NCBI GenBank assembly: GCA_903829855.1
Contig: CAIKRN010000176.1
Coordinates: 1 to 14,091, forward strand
Direction: 5' to 3'
DNA length: 14,091 nt
DNA from: an uncultured Opitutia bacterium
GTDB taxonomy: Bacteria > Verrucomicrobiota > Verrucomicrobiia > Opitutales > UBA953
Positions 1-6,192 of the stretch are shown here, one piece after another; positions within the stretch are counted from its first letter, which is position 1; each line of letters begins with the position of its first letter. The notes beneath the pieces are model-generated. The model saw only the letters and a list, made by a program, of their open reading frames with translations. It was not told the origin of the DNA and did not search any database. The position numbers and the translations under genes were made by a program.

Positions 1-26
1 CCTCGGCTCACCCCGGGGCCTTTTTT
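1..26 (+). terminator. Probable intrinsic terminator, cut by left edge
   Basis: Bases 1-6 (CCTCGG) pair with 13-18 (CCGGGG, one T-G wobble) around a six-base loop. CC and six T residues follow (21-26). The CC at 19-20 may extend the stem with bases lying before the window. Direction fits a plus-strand gene ending just left of the window. It sits 20 bases beyond the stop of the minus-strand hydrolase gene, so it may also mark the convergent boundary. Confidence 0.5.
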
Positions 27-45
27 GTGCCCGCTGGCGAAGGCC

Positions 46-936
46 TTACTTCGAGGGCTTGTCCGACGCCGTCACCCTTTCGAACCAGTCGCGCGCGGCG
101 TTCGTCTGGGGGCAGTCGCGCAGGAGCCAGCGGTCGTTGTGAGGATGCTTGACGGATTCATTGGGAAACTTTCCGTAGAGCGCCTGCATGTCCACATCGG
201 CGTAAGTCCAGCTGGGGGCGCTCAACTGTGCGGCTAGGAGCGGCCGCACGGTGGCAGCACCGCTGCCTTGGGTGACGAGTAGGGGTCGGCCTTGTAATCG
301 CTTCAGGCGGATCGCCGCCTCCTGCCGGTAGCGCGCTAGCGGCGAGCCCCATTCGGTGCCTTTCCATTCGGTGGCCCCATCGAAGTGATCATGCGCCCAC
401 AGGCCACACCAGAGCTTTGCGACCTCGTCGTCGTGCAAGCCGAGGAACGAGACACCGATGGCACCGCGTGAGAATCCGCAGAGGATGACCTTCTTGGCGT
501 CGCCGCCAAATTCGTTGCAGATTCGGGGGATGTTCGTCTTGGCGTAACTTACGGTCGCATCGATATCGCCCCACCAGGTGATCTCGTTCTGATGATGATC
601 CTTGGCCACATAGGGCAGGATGACCCAGATTGCTTTCCCGCGTGTTAGACCGTAACCGAGGGCCGCCCCTTCGGCTTGTCCCGTCGAGCCAGAGCCAGGG
701 TAATAGTTGCCCGTGTATTCGGCGATGACTGGCCAGTGCTTACCACGGGCCTTCCAGTCGGGCGTCCAGTCGTCCGGTAGGGCGATGAGGTGATGGACCT
801 TGGTGCCGACGTATTCCGCGGTGATCACGGTGGCACGCTTGCCTGGTTGCGGGGCTCCTTCCGTGAGGGGAGGGACGATTAAATCAGCCGCAGTGAGTTT
901 CGACGCCAAGACGAGAGCGAGCAGGGCGTAGCGCAT
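46..936 (-). CDS. Secreted alpha/beta-hydrolase, esterase-like
   Basis: A 296-residue exported protein. The start at 936 was chosen over an upstream ATG because it opens directly with a signal peptide (MRYALLALVLASKLTAA, cleavage near residue 17), and the upstream ATG would overlap the preceding gene. The nucleophile elbow G-F-S-R-G lies at 154-158 with Ser156 after a hydrophobic strand (VILC), as in the alpha/beta-hydrolase superfamily. A C-terminal His (264 or 266, in KHPHND) is the likely catalytic base. The usual acid after strand 7 is not obvious, because the segment LLVTQGSGAATV (219-230) has no Asp or Glu. The fold resembles PHB-depolymerase or acetyl-xylan-esterase types, but the substrate cannot be named. 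It is the last gene of a tight minus-strand run, 4 bases after the RDD gene. Periplasmic or extracellular ester hydrolysis is inferred. Confidence 0.75.
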   Translation of the reverse strand: MRYALLALVLASKLTAADLIVPPLTEGAPQPGKRATVITAEYVGTKVHHLIALPDDWTPDWKARGKHWPVIAEYTGNYYPGSGSTGQAEGAALGYGLTRGKAIWVILPYVAKDHHQNEITWWGDIDATVSYAKTNIPRICNEFGGDAKKVILCGFSRGAIGVSFLGLHDDEVAKLWCGLWAHDHFDGATEWKGTEWGSPLARYRQEAAIRLKRLQGRPLLVTQGSGAATVRPLLAAQLSAPSWTYADVDMQALYGKFPNESVKHPHNDRWLLRDCPQTNAARDWFERVTASDKPSK

Positions 937-940
937 GGGC

Positions 941-1540
941 TTAGGGTAGGCGGGCGTCGACGACCTGGGAGCGGCTCCAGAGGTCATGCCAGGCGCGCTT
1001 ATCGCGACGGAAAAGCGGAACGTGGAAATTGATGATGCCCAGAATCATGAAAAGTGGATTCGGTAAGGCGAAGAAAGCGGCCTTCCATGCGGAGCGAAGT
1101 AGGGCGGAGAGGAAACTGGGTGGCTCCGCCATGGGGAGTTGGATGGTCCGGAGGCTGAAGATGAGTTTACCAATGGTACGTCCTTTCATGAGCCATTCCT
1201 GCATCGTCAGGGCGCCGAGCATTGTCATGAACGTCATCGTGCCTTGAAAGGTGATCCAGATTTCCGCGGCATCTAAATCTTCCTTCTTGGGGTGAAGTGC
1301 CGCATCAACGATTCCCTGCAATTCTCTTTGGCTACCGGTCTGCAGGGCGTGCATATATTGATTCGTCAGGCGCTGGGTCCAGGCTTCGGTTTGCTTGCGG
1401 GCGGCGAGTTCCTCGGGGCTGGCAAGTAATGCCGCCAAGGCCCAGCCGAGAAACATCAACGGAATGATATCAGCCAGACAGGCGAAGGTGCGCCACCAGT
1501 AACCCGCCGCGGGCGGCGGAATGGGGGGAGGATTAGCCAC
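941..1540 (-). CDS. RDD-family membrane protein
   Basis: A 199-residue integral membrane protein matching the RDD pattern. The first helix starts W-W-R-T-F-A-C-L-A-D-I-I-P (15-27, Arg17 and Asp24) after a proline-rich N-terminus. A second hydrophobic segment is near 98-116, followed by the typical K-G-R-T-I-G-K (119-125) and L-R. A third is near 153-172, then R-A-W-H-D-L-W-S-R-S-Q-V-V (182-194). RDD proteins are widespread and mostly of unknown function, with some linked to ion or solute transport. An insert of about 50 polar residues (42-92) separates helices 1 and 2. The GTG start at 1540 lies inside the end of folD (8-base overlap), so translation is probably coupled. No Shine-Dalgarno sequence is visible. 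The folD linkage need not be functional. Confidence 0.8.
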   Translation of the reverse strand: MANPPPIPPPAAGYWWRTFACLADIIPLMFLGWALAALLASPEELAARKQTEAWTQRLTNQYMHALQTGSQRELQGIVDAALHPKKEDLDAAEIWITFQGTMTFMTMLGALTMQEWLMKGRTIGKLIFSLRTIQLPMAEPPSFLSALLRSAWKAAFFALPNPLFMILGIINFHVPLFRRDKRAWHDLWSRSQVVDARLP

Positions 1541-2405
1541 GAGCTTGAGCGCGCTCGCAGGCGTCGAGCGTGTTCTTCATCAGCATCGCCACGGTCATCG
1601 GGCCCACGCCGCCGGGGACGGGCGTGATGGCTTCGCACTTCGGCGAGACAGCGTCGAAGTCGACATCGCCGACGATGCGGTAGCCGGTCTTTTTGGTCGC
1701 ATCTGGGATACGGTTGATGCCGACGTCGATGATCACGGCGCCGGGTTTGACCATGTCAGCGGTGATGAACCGGGGCTTGCCAATTGCGGCGACGATGATG
1801 TCGGCTTGGCGGACGATGCCCGGCAGATCCTTCGTCCGCGAGTGGGCGATGGTGACAGTGCAGTCGCAACCTTTGGCGACGAGTAGGGCGGCGGCGGGTT
1901 TGCCGACGATGAGCGAGCGGCCGACGACGACGGCGTGCTTACCAGCGGTTTCGATGCCCGAGCGGCGAAGGAGCTCAATGACCCCGGCAGGCGTGCAGGC
2001 AGCGAAAGCTCCAGGCAGTTCTTGGACAAGGCGACCGATACTCTGCGTGCCGAAGCCGTCGACATCTTTGTCCGGCGAGACCCGGTTGAAGACTTCAGTT
2101 TCCGGCAGGTGCTTAGGGAGGGGGGCCTGAATGAGAATGCCATGGACCGAGGCGTCGGCATTTAAGGCGTCAAGATGGGCGAAGAGTTCCTCCTTGGTGA
2201 CAGTTTCGGGGAAGAGCTGGAGCGAGGCTTTCATGCCGACTTCGGCGGCGGTCTTCTGCTTCTTGGTCACATAGGAGACCGATGCCGGATCGTCGCCCAC
2301 GCGGACAAAGGCGACGTGGGGGATAGTCGGGGCGAGTTTGGCGACCCGTTCCTTGACTTCAGCGAGGACCAGCTGGGCGATGGCGTTTCCGTCAATAAGG
2401 CGCAT
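1533..2405 (-). CDS. folD: Bifunctional methylenetetrahydrofolate dehydrogenase/cyclohydrolase FolD
   Basis: A 290-residue cytosolic enzyme of normal FolD length. It interconverts 5,10-methylene-, 5,10-methenyl- and 10-formyl-tetrahydrofolate, feeding purine and formyl-Met synthesis. Family signatures appear in order: P-A-S-V-S-Y-V-T-K-K (40-49, with Tyr45 and catalytic Lys49 by analogy with E. coli Tyr50 and Lys54), Q-A-P-L-P (93-97; QLPLP is commoner), D-K-D-V-D-G-F (112-118, Asp116), C-T-P-A-G (137-141), the NADP-binding G-R-S-L-I-V-G-K-P (162-170), and P-V-P-G-G-V-G-P-M-T (262-271). The ATG at 2405 is followed at once by the usual FolD opening (RLIDG). It leads the minus-strand run folD, RDD protein, hydrolase, and is divergent from the pseudouridine synthase across a 124-base gap. 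Confidence 0.97.
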   Translation of the reverse strand: MRLIDGNAIAQLVLAEVKERVAKLAPTIPHVAFVRVGDDPASVSYVTKKQKTAAEVGMKASLQLFPETVTKEELFAHLDALNADASVHGILIQAPLPKHLPETEVFNRVSPDKDVDGFGTQSIGRLVQELPGAFAACTPAGVIELLRRSGIETAGKHAVVVGRSLIVGKPAAALLVAKGCDCTVTIAHSRTKDLPGIVRQADIIVAAIGKPRFITADMVKPGAVIIDVGINRIPDATKKTGYRIVGDVDFDAVSPKCEAITPVPGGVGPMTVAMLMKNTLDACERAQARG

Positions 2406-2434
2406 GTCCCATCAGTAGGACAAGGTGGCCGTGG

Positions 2435-2482
2435 AGGGCGAGAAAAGTCCGTCCCCCTCCGTCCGATTGATTGTCTCGCCCT
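2435..2482. promoter_or_regulatory. 9-bp inverted repeat in folD/rluB divergent gap
   Basis: AGGGCGAGA (2435-2443) and TCTCGCCCT (2474-2482) are perfect inverted arms separated by 30 bases. They lie in the 124-base gap between two diverging genes, which must hold both promoters. The spacer carries a short repeated CCGTCC. A weak plus-strand promoter candidate is TTGATT (2467-2472), 17 bases, TAAATG (2490-2495); its -10 is poor. Operator or RNA stem is inferred. Confidence 0.35.
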
Positions 2483-2529
2483 GCATGGGTAAATGCCTCA
2501 ATGCGTAGGGCGTGCCAGCCGAAGGACCC

Positions 2530-3234
2530 ATGCGTATTCATAAGTTCCTCGCTCAGGCGGGGGTCTGCTCCCGGCGTGAGGCCGAACGCCTCGTCGCCTC
2601 GGGGTCGGTGATGATCAATGGCAAGCTGGCCGTGACCGGACAGCCCGTCGACCCGGCCGTGGACACGGTCATCTGCCAGGGGCAGCACGTGAAGCCGCTC
2701 GGGCGTACCGTGGTTCTGATGATGAACAAGCCTCGCGGCTATCTTTGCACCAACGATGACTCTCACGGTGGTCAGACGGTTTTTGACATGGTGCCGCCGG
2801 AATACGGTGCCTTGCGTCTGTTCTGCGTGGGTCGACTCGATAAGGATTCGGAAGGCCTCCTCATCCTGACCAACGATGGCGAGTTGGCGAATAAAGTGAT
2901 GCACCCCTCTGGTGGCGTCATTAAACGCTACGAAATTATTCTTAACCGGGATTACGACCCTACCTTGACCCCTCGGTTGCTTAAAGGGGCCGTGGAGGAG
3001 GGTGAGCACCTCCGCTTCAAGAAGGTCATTCGGCATCCCGATAACGCTGCACACTTGGAGATCCATCTCGATCAGGGGCGTAAGCGCGAAATTCGCCGAC
3101 TCTTTGAGATTTTTGGTTTCCATGTAAAGGTGCTACGTCGCTTCCAGGTCGGCGGCTTGGTGTTGCGCAAGATGCCGCTGGGAGATTGTCGCCCGCTTTC
3201 CCGCAAGGAAATCGACTCGATTTTCGAGAATTAA
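2530..3234 (+). CDS. RsuA/RluB-family rRNA pseudouridine synthase
   Basis: A 234-residue RNA-modifying enzyme that isomerises uridine to pseudouridine, most likely in rRNA. An S4 RNA-binding domain comes first (about 1-48: MRIHKFLAQAG, S-R-R-E-A-E-R, then the V-x-I-N-G turn), followed by the catalytic domain. It has M-N-K-P-R-G-Y (65-71), the catalytic loop G-R-L-D-K-D-S-E-G-L-L (101-111) with Asp104, and G-R-K-R-E-I-R-R-L-F (183-192). The ATG at 2530 was chosen over a GTG at 2512 because the S4 domain starts there and GAAGGA (2521-2526) precedes it. Whether it is RluB, RluE or RsuA cannot be settled by eye; the 183-192 motif and S4 domain fit RluB slightly better. It is monocistronic, or leads to the GH16-like array, since a terminator follows. 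Confidence 0.93.
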   Translation: MRIHKFLAQAGVCSRREAERLVASGSVMINGKLAVTGQPVDPAVDTVICQGQHVKPLGRTVVLMMNKPRGYLCTNDDSHGGQTVFDMVPPEYGALRLFCVGRLDKDSEGLLILTNDGELANKVMHPSGGVIKRYEIILNRDYDPTLTPRLLKGAVEEGEHLRFKKVIRHPDNAAHLEIHLDQGRKREIRRLFEIFGFHVKVLRRFQVGGLVLRKMPLGDCRPLSRKEIDSIFEN

Positions 3235-3252
3235 GCCGAATCTGGCCCTTTA

Positions 3253-3281
3253 TCCTGCTTGCCCTGCAGGAAGGTTTTTTT
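3253..3281 (+). terminator. Intrinsic terminator after the pseudouridine synthase
   Basis: TCCTGC (3253-3258) pairs with GCAGGA (3266-3271) around a seven-base loop. AGG and seven T residues (3275-3281) follow. It lies 18 bases after the stop and ends only 17 bases before the start of the first GH16-like gene. That placement leaves little room for a separate promoter and raises the possibility of attenuated read-through. Confidence 0.6.
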
Positions 3282-3298
3282 AACTTTTCATTACCCCT

Positions 3299-3988
3299 AT
3301 GAACGTGAAAGCACTGCGCCTTCTCCTTCTGCTTGCCTGTACCCTTGGTCTGCAGGCATCGCCAGAGGGCACTATGAAGTTGGTCTGGGAAGATAATTTC
3401 GATGGCAAGGAGCTTGATCCTAAGAAGTGGAACACGAACGGAGTCGTCAAAATGGTTGACGGGCAGCTTTCACTCGAAATCACCCCGGGGGATAAGCCGA
3501 TGTTCTGGCGAGGCTCCGGTGTGAACACGAACGGCAAGTTTAAGACCTCTGGCTACGGCTACGTCGAGGCGTCGATTCTCTTTACGAAGACCCCTGGTCA
3601 CAGTGGCGGATTTTCCATTGGAAATGAAGACATGAAGGCCCCCGCGGCTGGTATGAACTTCGGGGGCGGCGGCGATAACGCCGGCCTGGGACTTTATATC
3701 GTCAATGATGAGCGCGGCCGATCGCTCAGTCCCAAGGAGAACCCGGTCCCAAAGGATGGCTACAGTAAGAAGTTTCATAAGTTCGGCTTCGCCTGGACGG
3801 CTAATGATTACCGCTGGTATGTGGATGGTCGCTTGGTACAGAAGATGACGCAGCCCGGCACGTCGAAGCCGATGGCCATCAGTTTCGGTCATGGCGGCCT
3901 CGGTGAGGCTGGTTTTGCCAAGAATTTCCCCGACCCGACCAAGGGTCCGGAGCCCATGCGGGTCGATTGGGTCAAGGTCTACCAATAG
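3299..3988 (+). CDS. Exported GH16-fold protein, copy 1, catalytic motif lost
   Basis: A 229-residue protein with a signal peptide (about 1-20, cleavage near LQA|S), then a single concanavalin/GH16 domain. GH16 landmarks are V-W-E-D-N-F-D-G-K-E-L-D-P-K-K-W (29-44), G-Y-G-Y-V-E-A-S-I (85-93), F-H-K-F-G-F-A-W-T...Y-V-D-G-R-L-V (159-180), and the terminal strand R-V-D-W-V-K-V-Y (221-228). At the place of the catalytic E-x-D-x-x-E it reads A-G-M-N-F-G (117-122), so nucleophile, middle Asp and acid/base are all absent. Glucanase activity is therefore unlikely; a glycan-binding or structural role in the periplasm or outside the cell is inferred. It lies 52 bases before copy 2, its closest relative here. 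A Cys at 14 (LLAC) is a poor lipobox. No Shine-Dalgarno sequence is seen. Confidence 0.85.
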   Translation: MNVKALRLLLLLACTLGLQASPEGTMKLVWEDNFDGKELDPKKWNTNGVVKMVDGQLSLEITPGDKPMFWRGSGVNTNGKFKTSGYGYVEASILFTKTPGHSGGFSIGNEDMKAPAAGMNFGGGGDNAGLGLYIVNDERGRSLSPKENPVPKDGYSKKFHKFGFAWTANDYRWYVDGRLVQKMTQPGTSKPMAISFGHGGLGEAGFAKNFPDPTKGPEPMRVDWVKVYQ

Positions 3989-4040
3989 GGTAGGGCTTGC
4001 CTGCCTCCGGCCTCATATTATCTTTTTAAAGACCCCTGCC

Positions 4041-4736
4041 ATGCGCTTCGCCCTTTTACTTGTTTTAAGCACTGCCGCGCTTTCCGCCGCGCCGAGCATG
4101 GGCTTGAAGCCGATCTGGGAGGAGAACTTTGACGGCAAGGAACTCGACCCCAAGAAATGGAATTCTTCCGGTGCCGTTAAATTAGTGGATGGAAAACTTT
4201 CGTTGGAGATTGTGGCGGCGCCAGGCGCCAAGCCAGGTTTCTGGAATGGTGCGAGTGTGAGCACCCAAGGAAAATTCGAATCCATGCAGGGGTATTTTGA
4301 GGCATCCATTCGGGTGCTGCAATCGAAGGGGCGCTGGGCGGATTTCTCCGTGCGTAACGCGGACATGGGTAAAAGCCCGTCAGCAGCGATGAGTTTTACC
4401 AGTACCGGAAACGATAAAATCGACACCACTCTCTGGTTTAATGACGAGACCGGAAGTCACAATATGACTCCCAAGACGAGTCCGGTTGTGATGATGGGCG
4501 GGGTTTCGTACAAAAAATTCCATACTTACGGACTCCAGTGGACTGCGAAGTCCTATATCTTCTTCGTCGATGGTCGTCAGGTCCAACGCATGGATCGCCC
4601 GAGCCCGAAGGAGCCCATGCACATTGCTTTTTCCCATAACCTTCCCGAAGGCGGCCTGCTCAAGGATTACATGAATCCCAATATGGGTCCTGAGCCGTTA
4701 CAGGTCGATTGGGTCAAGGCTTACAAAATTCCATGA
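4041..4736 (+). CDS. Exported GH16-fold protein, copy 2, catalytic motif lost
   Basis: A 231-residue protein with a signal peptide (MRFALLLVLSTAALSA, cleavage near 16) and one GH16-like domain. The landmarks are I-W-E-E-N-F-D-G-K-E-L-D-P-K-K-W-N (25-41), G-Y-F-E-A-S-I-R-V (84-92), G-R-W-A-D-F (97-102, matching the GH16 G-x-W-P-A-F segment), F-H-T-Y-G-L-Q-W-T (160-168), F-F-V-D-G-R-Q-V (174-181) and Q-V-D-W-V-K-A-Y (221-228). The catalytic site reads A-A-M-S-F-T (115-120) instead of E-x-D-x-x-E, so all three acidic residues are missing. The start at 4041 is fixed by the signal peptide; the open frame continues upstream into copy 1 without meaning. The stop overlaps the start of copy 3 as ATGA (4733-4736), indicating translational coupling. 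Confidence 0.85.
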   Translation: MRFALLLVLSTAALSAAPSMGLKPIWEENFDGKELDPKKWNSSGAVKLVDGKLSLEIVAAPGAKPGFWNGASVSTQGKFESMQGYFEASIRVLQSKGRWADFSVRNADMGKSPSAAMSFTSTGNDKIDTTLWFNDETGSHNMTPKTSPVVMMGGVSYKKFHTYGLQWTAKSYIFFVDGRQVQRMDRPSPKEPMHIAFSHNLPEGGLLKDYMNPNMGPEPLQVDWVKAYKIP

Positions 4737-5425
4737 AATACCTCGCCCTACTATTTTGCGCATCTTTGCTGGCCGTCGATCCGACGAACGGTAAGAAGTT
4801 GGCCTTCTCCGACGATTTTAATGGCGACACGATTGATGAGACGAAGTGGAATGTCGCTGGGAACCGCGAGGTGATCACCTTGGTCAAAGGCGGCAAGGAC
4901 AAGGTTCTCCGCATTAGCCTAAAGCAGAGTGCCGACATGCTGCAGTGGAACTCAATCGATACTCGAGGTAAGTTCGAGCAACTTTATGGCTATTTTGAGG
5001 CCTCGATGCGCGTCAATGCCTACAAGGGTCATACGAGTGGCTTCCGCATCTCATCGACGGACGAGAAGGCCACGCCCAACGCGATTTTCCTGTGGGAGGC
5101 CGTAGGTGACGATAAAGCCTGGCCTTGGGCCCGCCAGACGAATGATAACGGCCAACACGAATTCCGTCCCGAAGGAACGGGCAAACAATTTCTGAAAGCC
5201 GGCGAAGCGTCTAAGAAATTCAACACCTACGGCATTCTTTGGACCGAGAAATCATGCATCTGGTACGTGAACGGAAAGCAGTCTTTCAAGTTCGATAAAT
5301 CCGAGGTGAAAAAGCCGATGATTCTGCGTTTCGCCCACAGCGTGGGCGAATGGGAGCGCCCGAGCCTTAATCTTAAGCAGCTTCCCGACGATATTGATAT
5401 CGATTGGGTCAAGGTCTGGAAGTGA
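4733..5425 (+). CDS. Exported GH16-fold protein, copy 3, acid/base Glu only
   Basis: A 230-residue protein with a short signal peptide (MKYLALLFCASLLA, then VDP) and a GH16-like domain. Landmarks are F-S-D-D-F-N-G (25-31), F-E-Q-L-Y-G-Y-F-E-A-S-M-R (81-93), F-N-T-Y-G-I-L-W-T (163-171), I-W-Y-V-N-G-K-Q (176-183) and D-I-D-W-V-K-V-W-K (222-230). The catalytic segment reads A-I-F-L-W-E (117-122). The nucleophile Glu and middle Asp are replaced by Ala and Phe, but the last Glu (acid/base position) and the following V-G remain. Compared with copies 1 and 2 it has an extra stretch with aromatic residues (127-133) and K-Q-F-L-K-A-G-E-A-S-K-K-F. The start at 4733 is embedded in the copy 2 stop, and the copy 4 start is 5 bases after its own stop. 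Sugar binding rather than hydrolysis is inferred. Confidence 0.85.
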   Translation: MKYLALLFCASLLAVDPTNGKKLAFSDDFNGDTIDETKWNVAGNREVITLVKGGKDKVLRISLKQSADMLQWNSIDTRGKFEQLYGYFEASMRVNAYKGHTSGFRISSTDEKATPNAIFLWEAVGDDKAWPWARQTNDNGQHEFRPEGTGKQFLKAGEASKKFNTYGILWTEKSCIWYVNGKQSFKFDKSEVKKPMILRFAHSVGEWERPSLNLKQLPDDIDIDWVKVWK

Positions 5426-5430
5426 TCCTC

Positions 5431-6129
5431 ATGCGCAGCCTGTTTCTCCTGCTGTTAGGTTCCGCGGGGTTGCTCGCGGTCGATCCCGCGAGCGGCAAGA
5501 AAATAACTTTCTCCGACGATTTTTCTGGTGATGGGCTGGATGACTCTAAGTGGGTTATCGAAGGCAAGAAGGAGGCCATCTCGATTGTCAAAGGCGGCAA
5601 GGACAAGGTCCTGCGCATCTCTCTCGTGCAGAGTGCGGATATGATCCAAGGGAATGGCATCAGCACCAAGGGAAAATTCGAACAGCTGTACGGATACTTT
5701 GAGGCCTCCATGCGGATGAACGCATACAAGGGCCACACGGGTTTCTTCCGCCTCGCGCCTACCGATGGTAAGGCGATTCCGAATACTCTCGTTCTCTTTG
5801 AGGGGCTCGGCGCTGATGCCCTTTACCCCTGGATGCGCACCGTGAACGATAACGGTCAGCATGATTACCGGCCCGAAGGTAAGATGACCCAATTCCTGAA
5901 GGCGGGTGAAGCGTCCAAGAAATTCAATACCTACGGACTCCTCTGCTCCGAGAAAAGTTATATCTGGTACGTGAATGGTAAGCAGGTGCACAAGGTCGAC
6001 CGCGTGGAGATGAAACTCCCGGTGAGTATGACCTTTTCCCACCGCGTGGCTGAATTCGAACGTCCCAGCCTAAATCTCAAGCAGTTGCCCGACGACGTGG
6101 ACATCGATTGGGTCAAGGTCTGGAAGTAA
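5431..6129 (+). CDS. Exported GH16-fold protein, copy 4, acid/base Glu only
   Basis: A 232-residue protein, the closest relative of copy 3: well over half the residues match by eye, including F-E-Q-L-Y-G-Y-F-E-A-S-M-R, F-L-K-A-G-E-A-S-K-K-F-N-T-Y-G, and the last 25 residues with one conservative change. The signal peptide (MRSLFLLLLGSAGLLA) ends before VDP. The catalytic segment reads T-L-V-L-F-E (119-124), so again only the final Glu of E-x-D-x-x-E is kept. The start at 5431 lies 5 bases after the copy 3 stop and follows an SD-like GGAAG at the end of copy 3. It is the last copy; no clear terminator follows before the reductase gene at 6193. Function is as for copy 3: an exported glycan-binding-like protein, probably not an active glycosidase. 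Confidence 0.85.
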   Translation: MRSLFLLLLGSAGLLAVDPASGKKITFSDDFSGDGLDDSKWVIEGKKEAISIVKGGKDKVLRISLVQSADMIQGNGISTKGKFEQLYGYFEASMRMNAYKGHTGFFRLAPTDGKAIPNTLVLFEGLGADALYPWMRTVNDNGQHDYRPEGKMTQFLKAGEASKKFNTYGLLCSEKSYIWYVNGKQVHKVDRVEMKLPVSMTFSHRVAEFERPSLNLKQLPDDVDIDWVKVWK

Positions 6130-6192
6130 GCCGTCGGTCAAAAGAGGTTTGCATCAGTACCTAGGTCGGCATCCTGCAGGGGCTACGCCATC

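Larger units (their letters stand above)
3299..6129 (+). repeat. Four-copy tandem array of GH16-fold genes
   Basis: Four head-to-tail paralogs (starts 3299, 4041, 4733, 5431) of nearly equal length, each opening with a signal peptide and closing with the conserved DWVK strand. The DNA GATTGGGTCAAGG recurs at all four 3' ends. Copies 3 and 4 also share a long near-identical DNA stretch around V-K-G-G-K-D-K-V-L-R-I-S. Copies 1 and 2 share D-G-K-E-L-D-P-K-K-W-N. The array therefore looks like two pairs produced by successive duplications. Confidence 0.9.

Noticed and set aside
2392..3123. A 243-codon open frame on the minus strand opposite the pseudouridine synthase.
   Set aside because: It lies entirely antisense to a gene with full family motifs, has low-complexity His/Arg-rich composition typical of shadow frames, and no recognisable domain.
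3891..4040. An upstream in-frame extension of GH16-like copy 2 overlapping copy 1 by about 100 bases.
   Set aside because: The extension lacks any domain, and the start at 4041 opens directly with a signal peptide. The upstream TTG-type extensions of copies 3 and 4 were rejected for the same reason.
5455..6042. A 195-codon minus-strand frame opposite GH16-like copy 4.
   Set aside because: Shadow of a conserved paralog; similar antisense frames elsewhere in the array have unrelated sequences.
3299..6129. The tandem array as a mobile element or phage-borne cassette.
   Set aside because: No transposase, integrase, terminal repeats or target duplications flank it; the copies look like local gene duplication.
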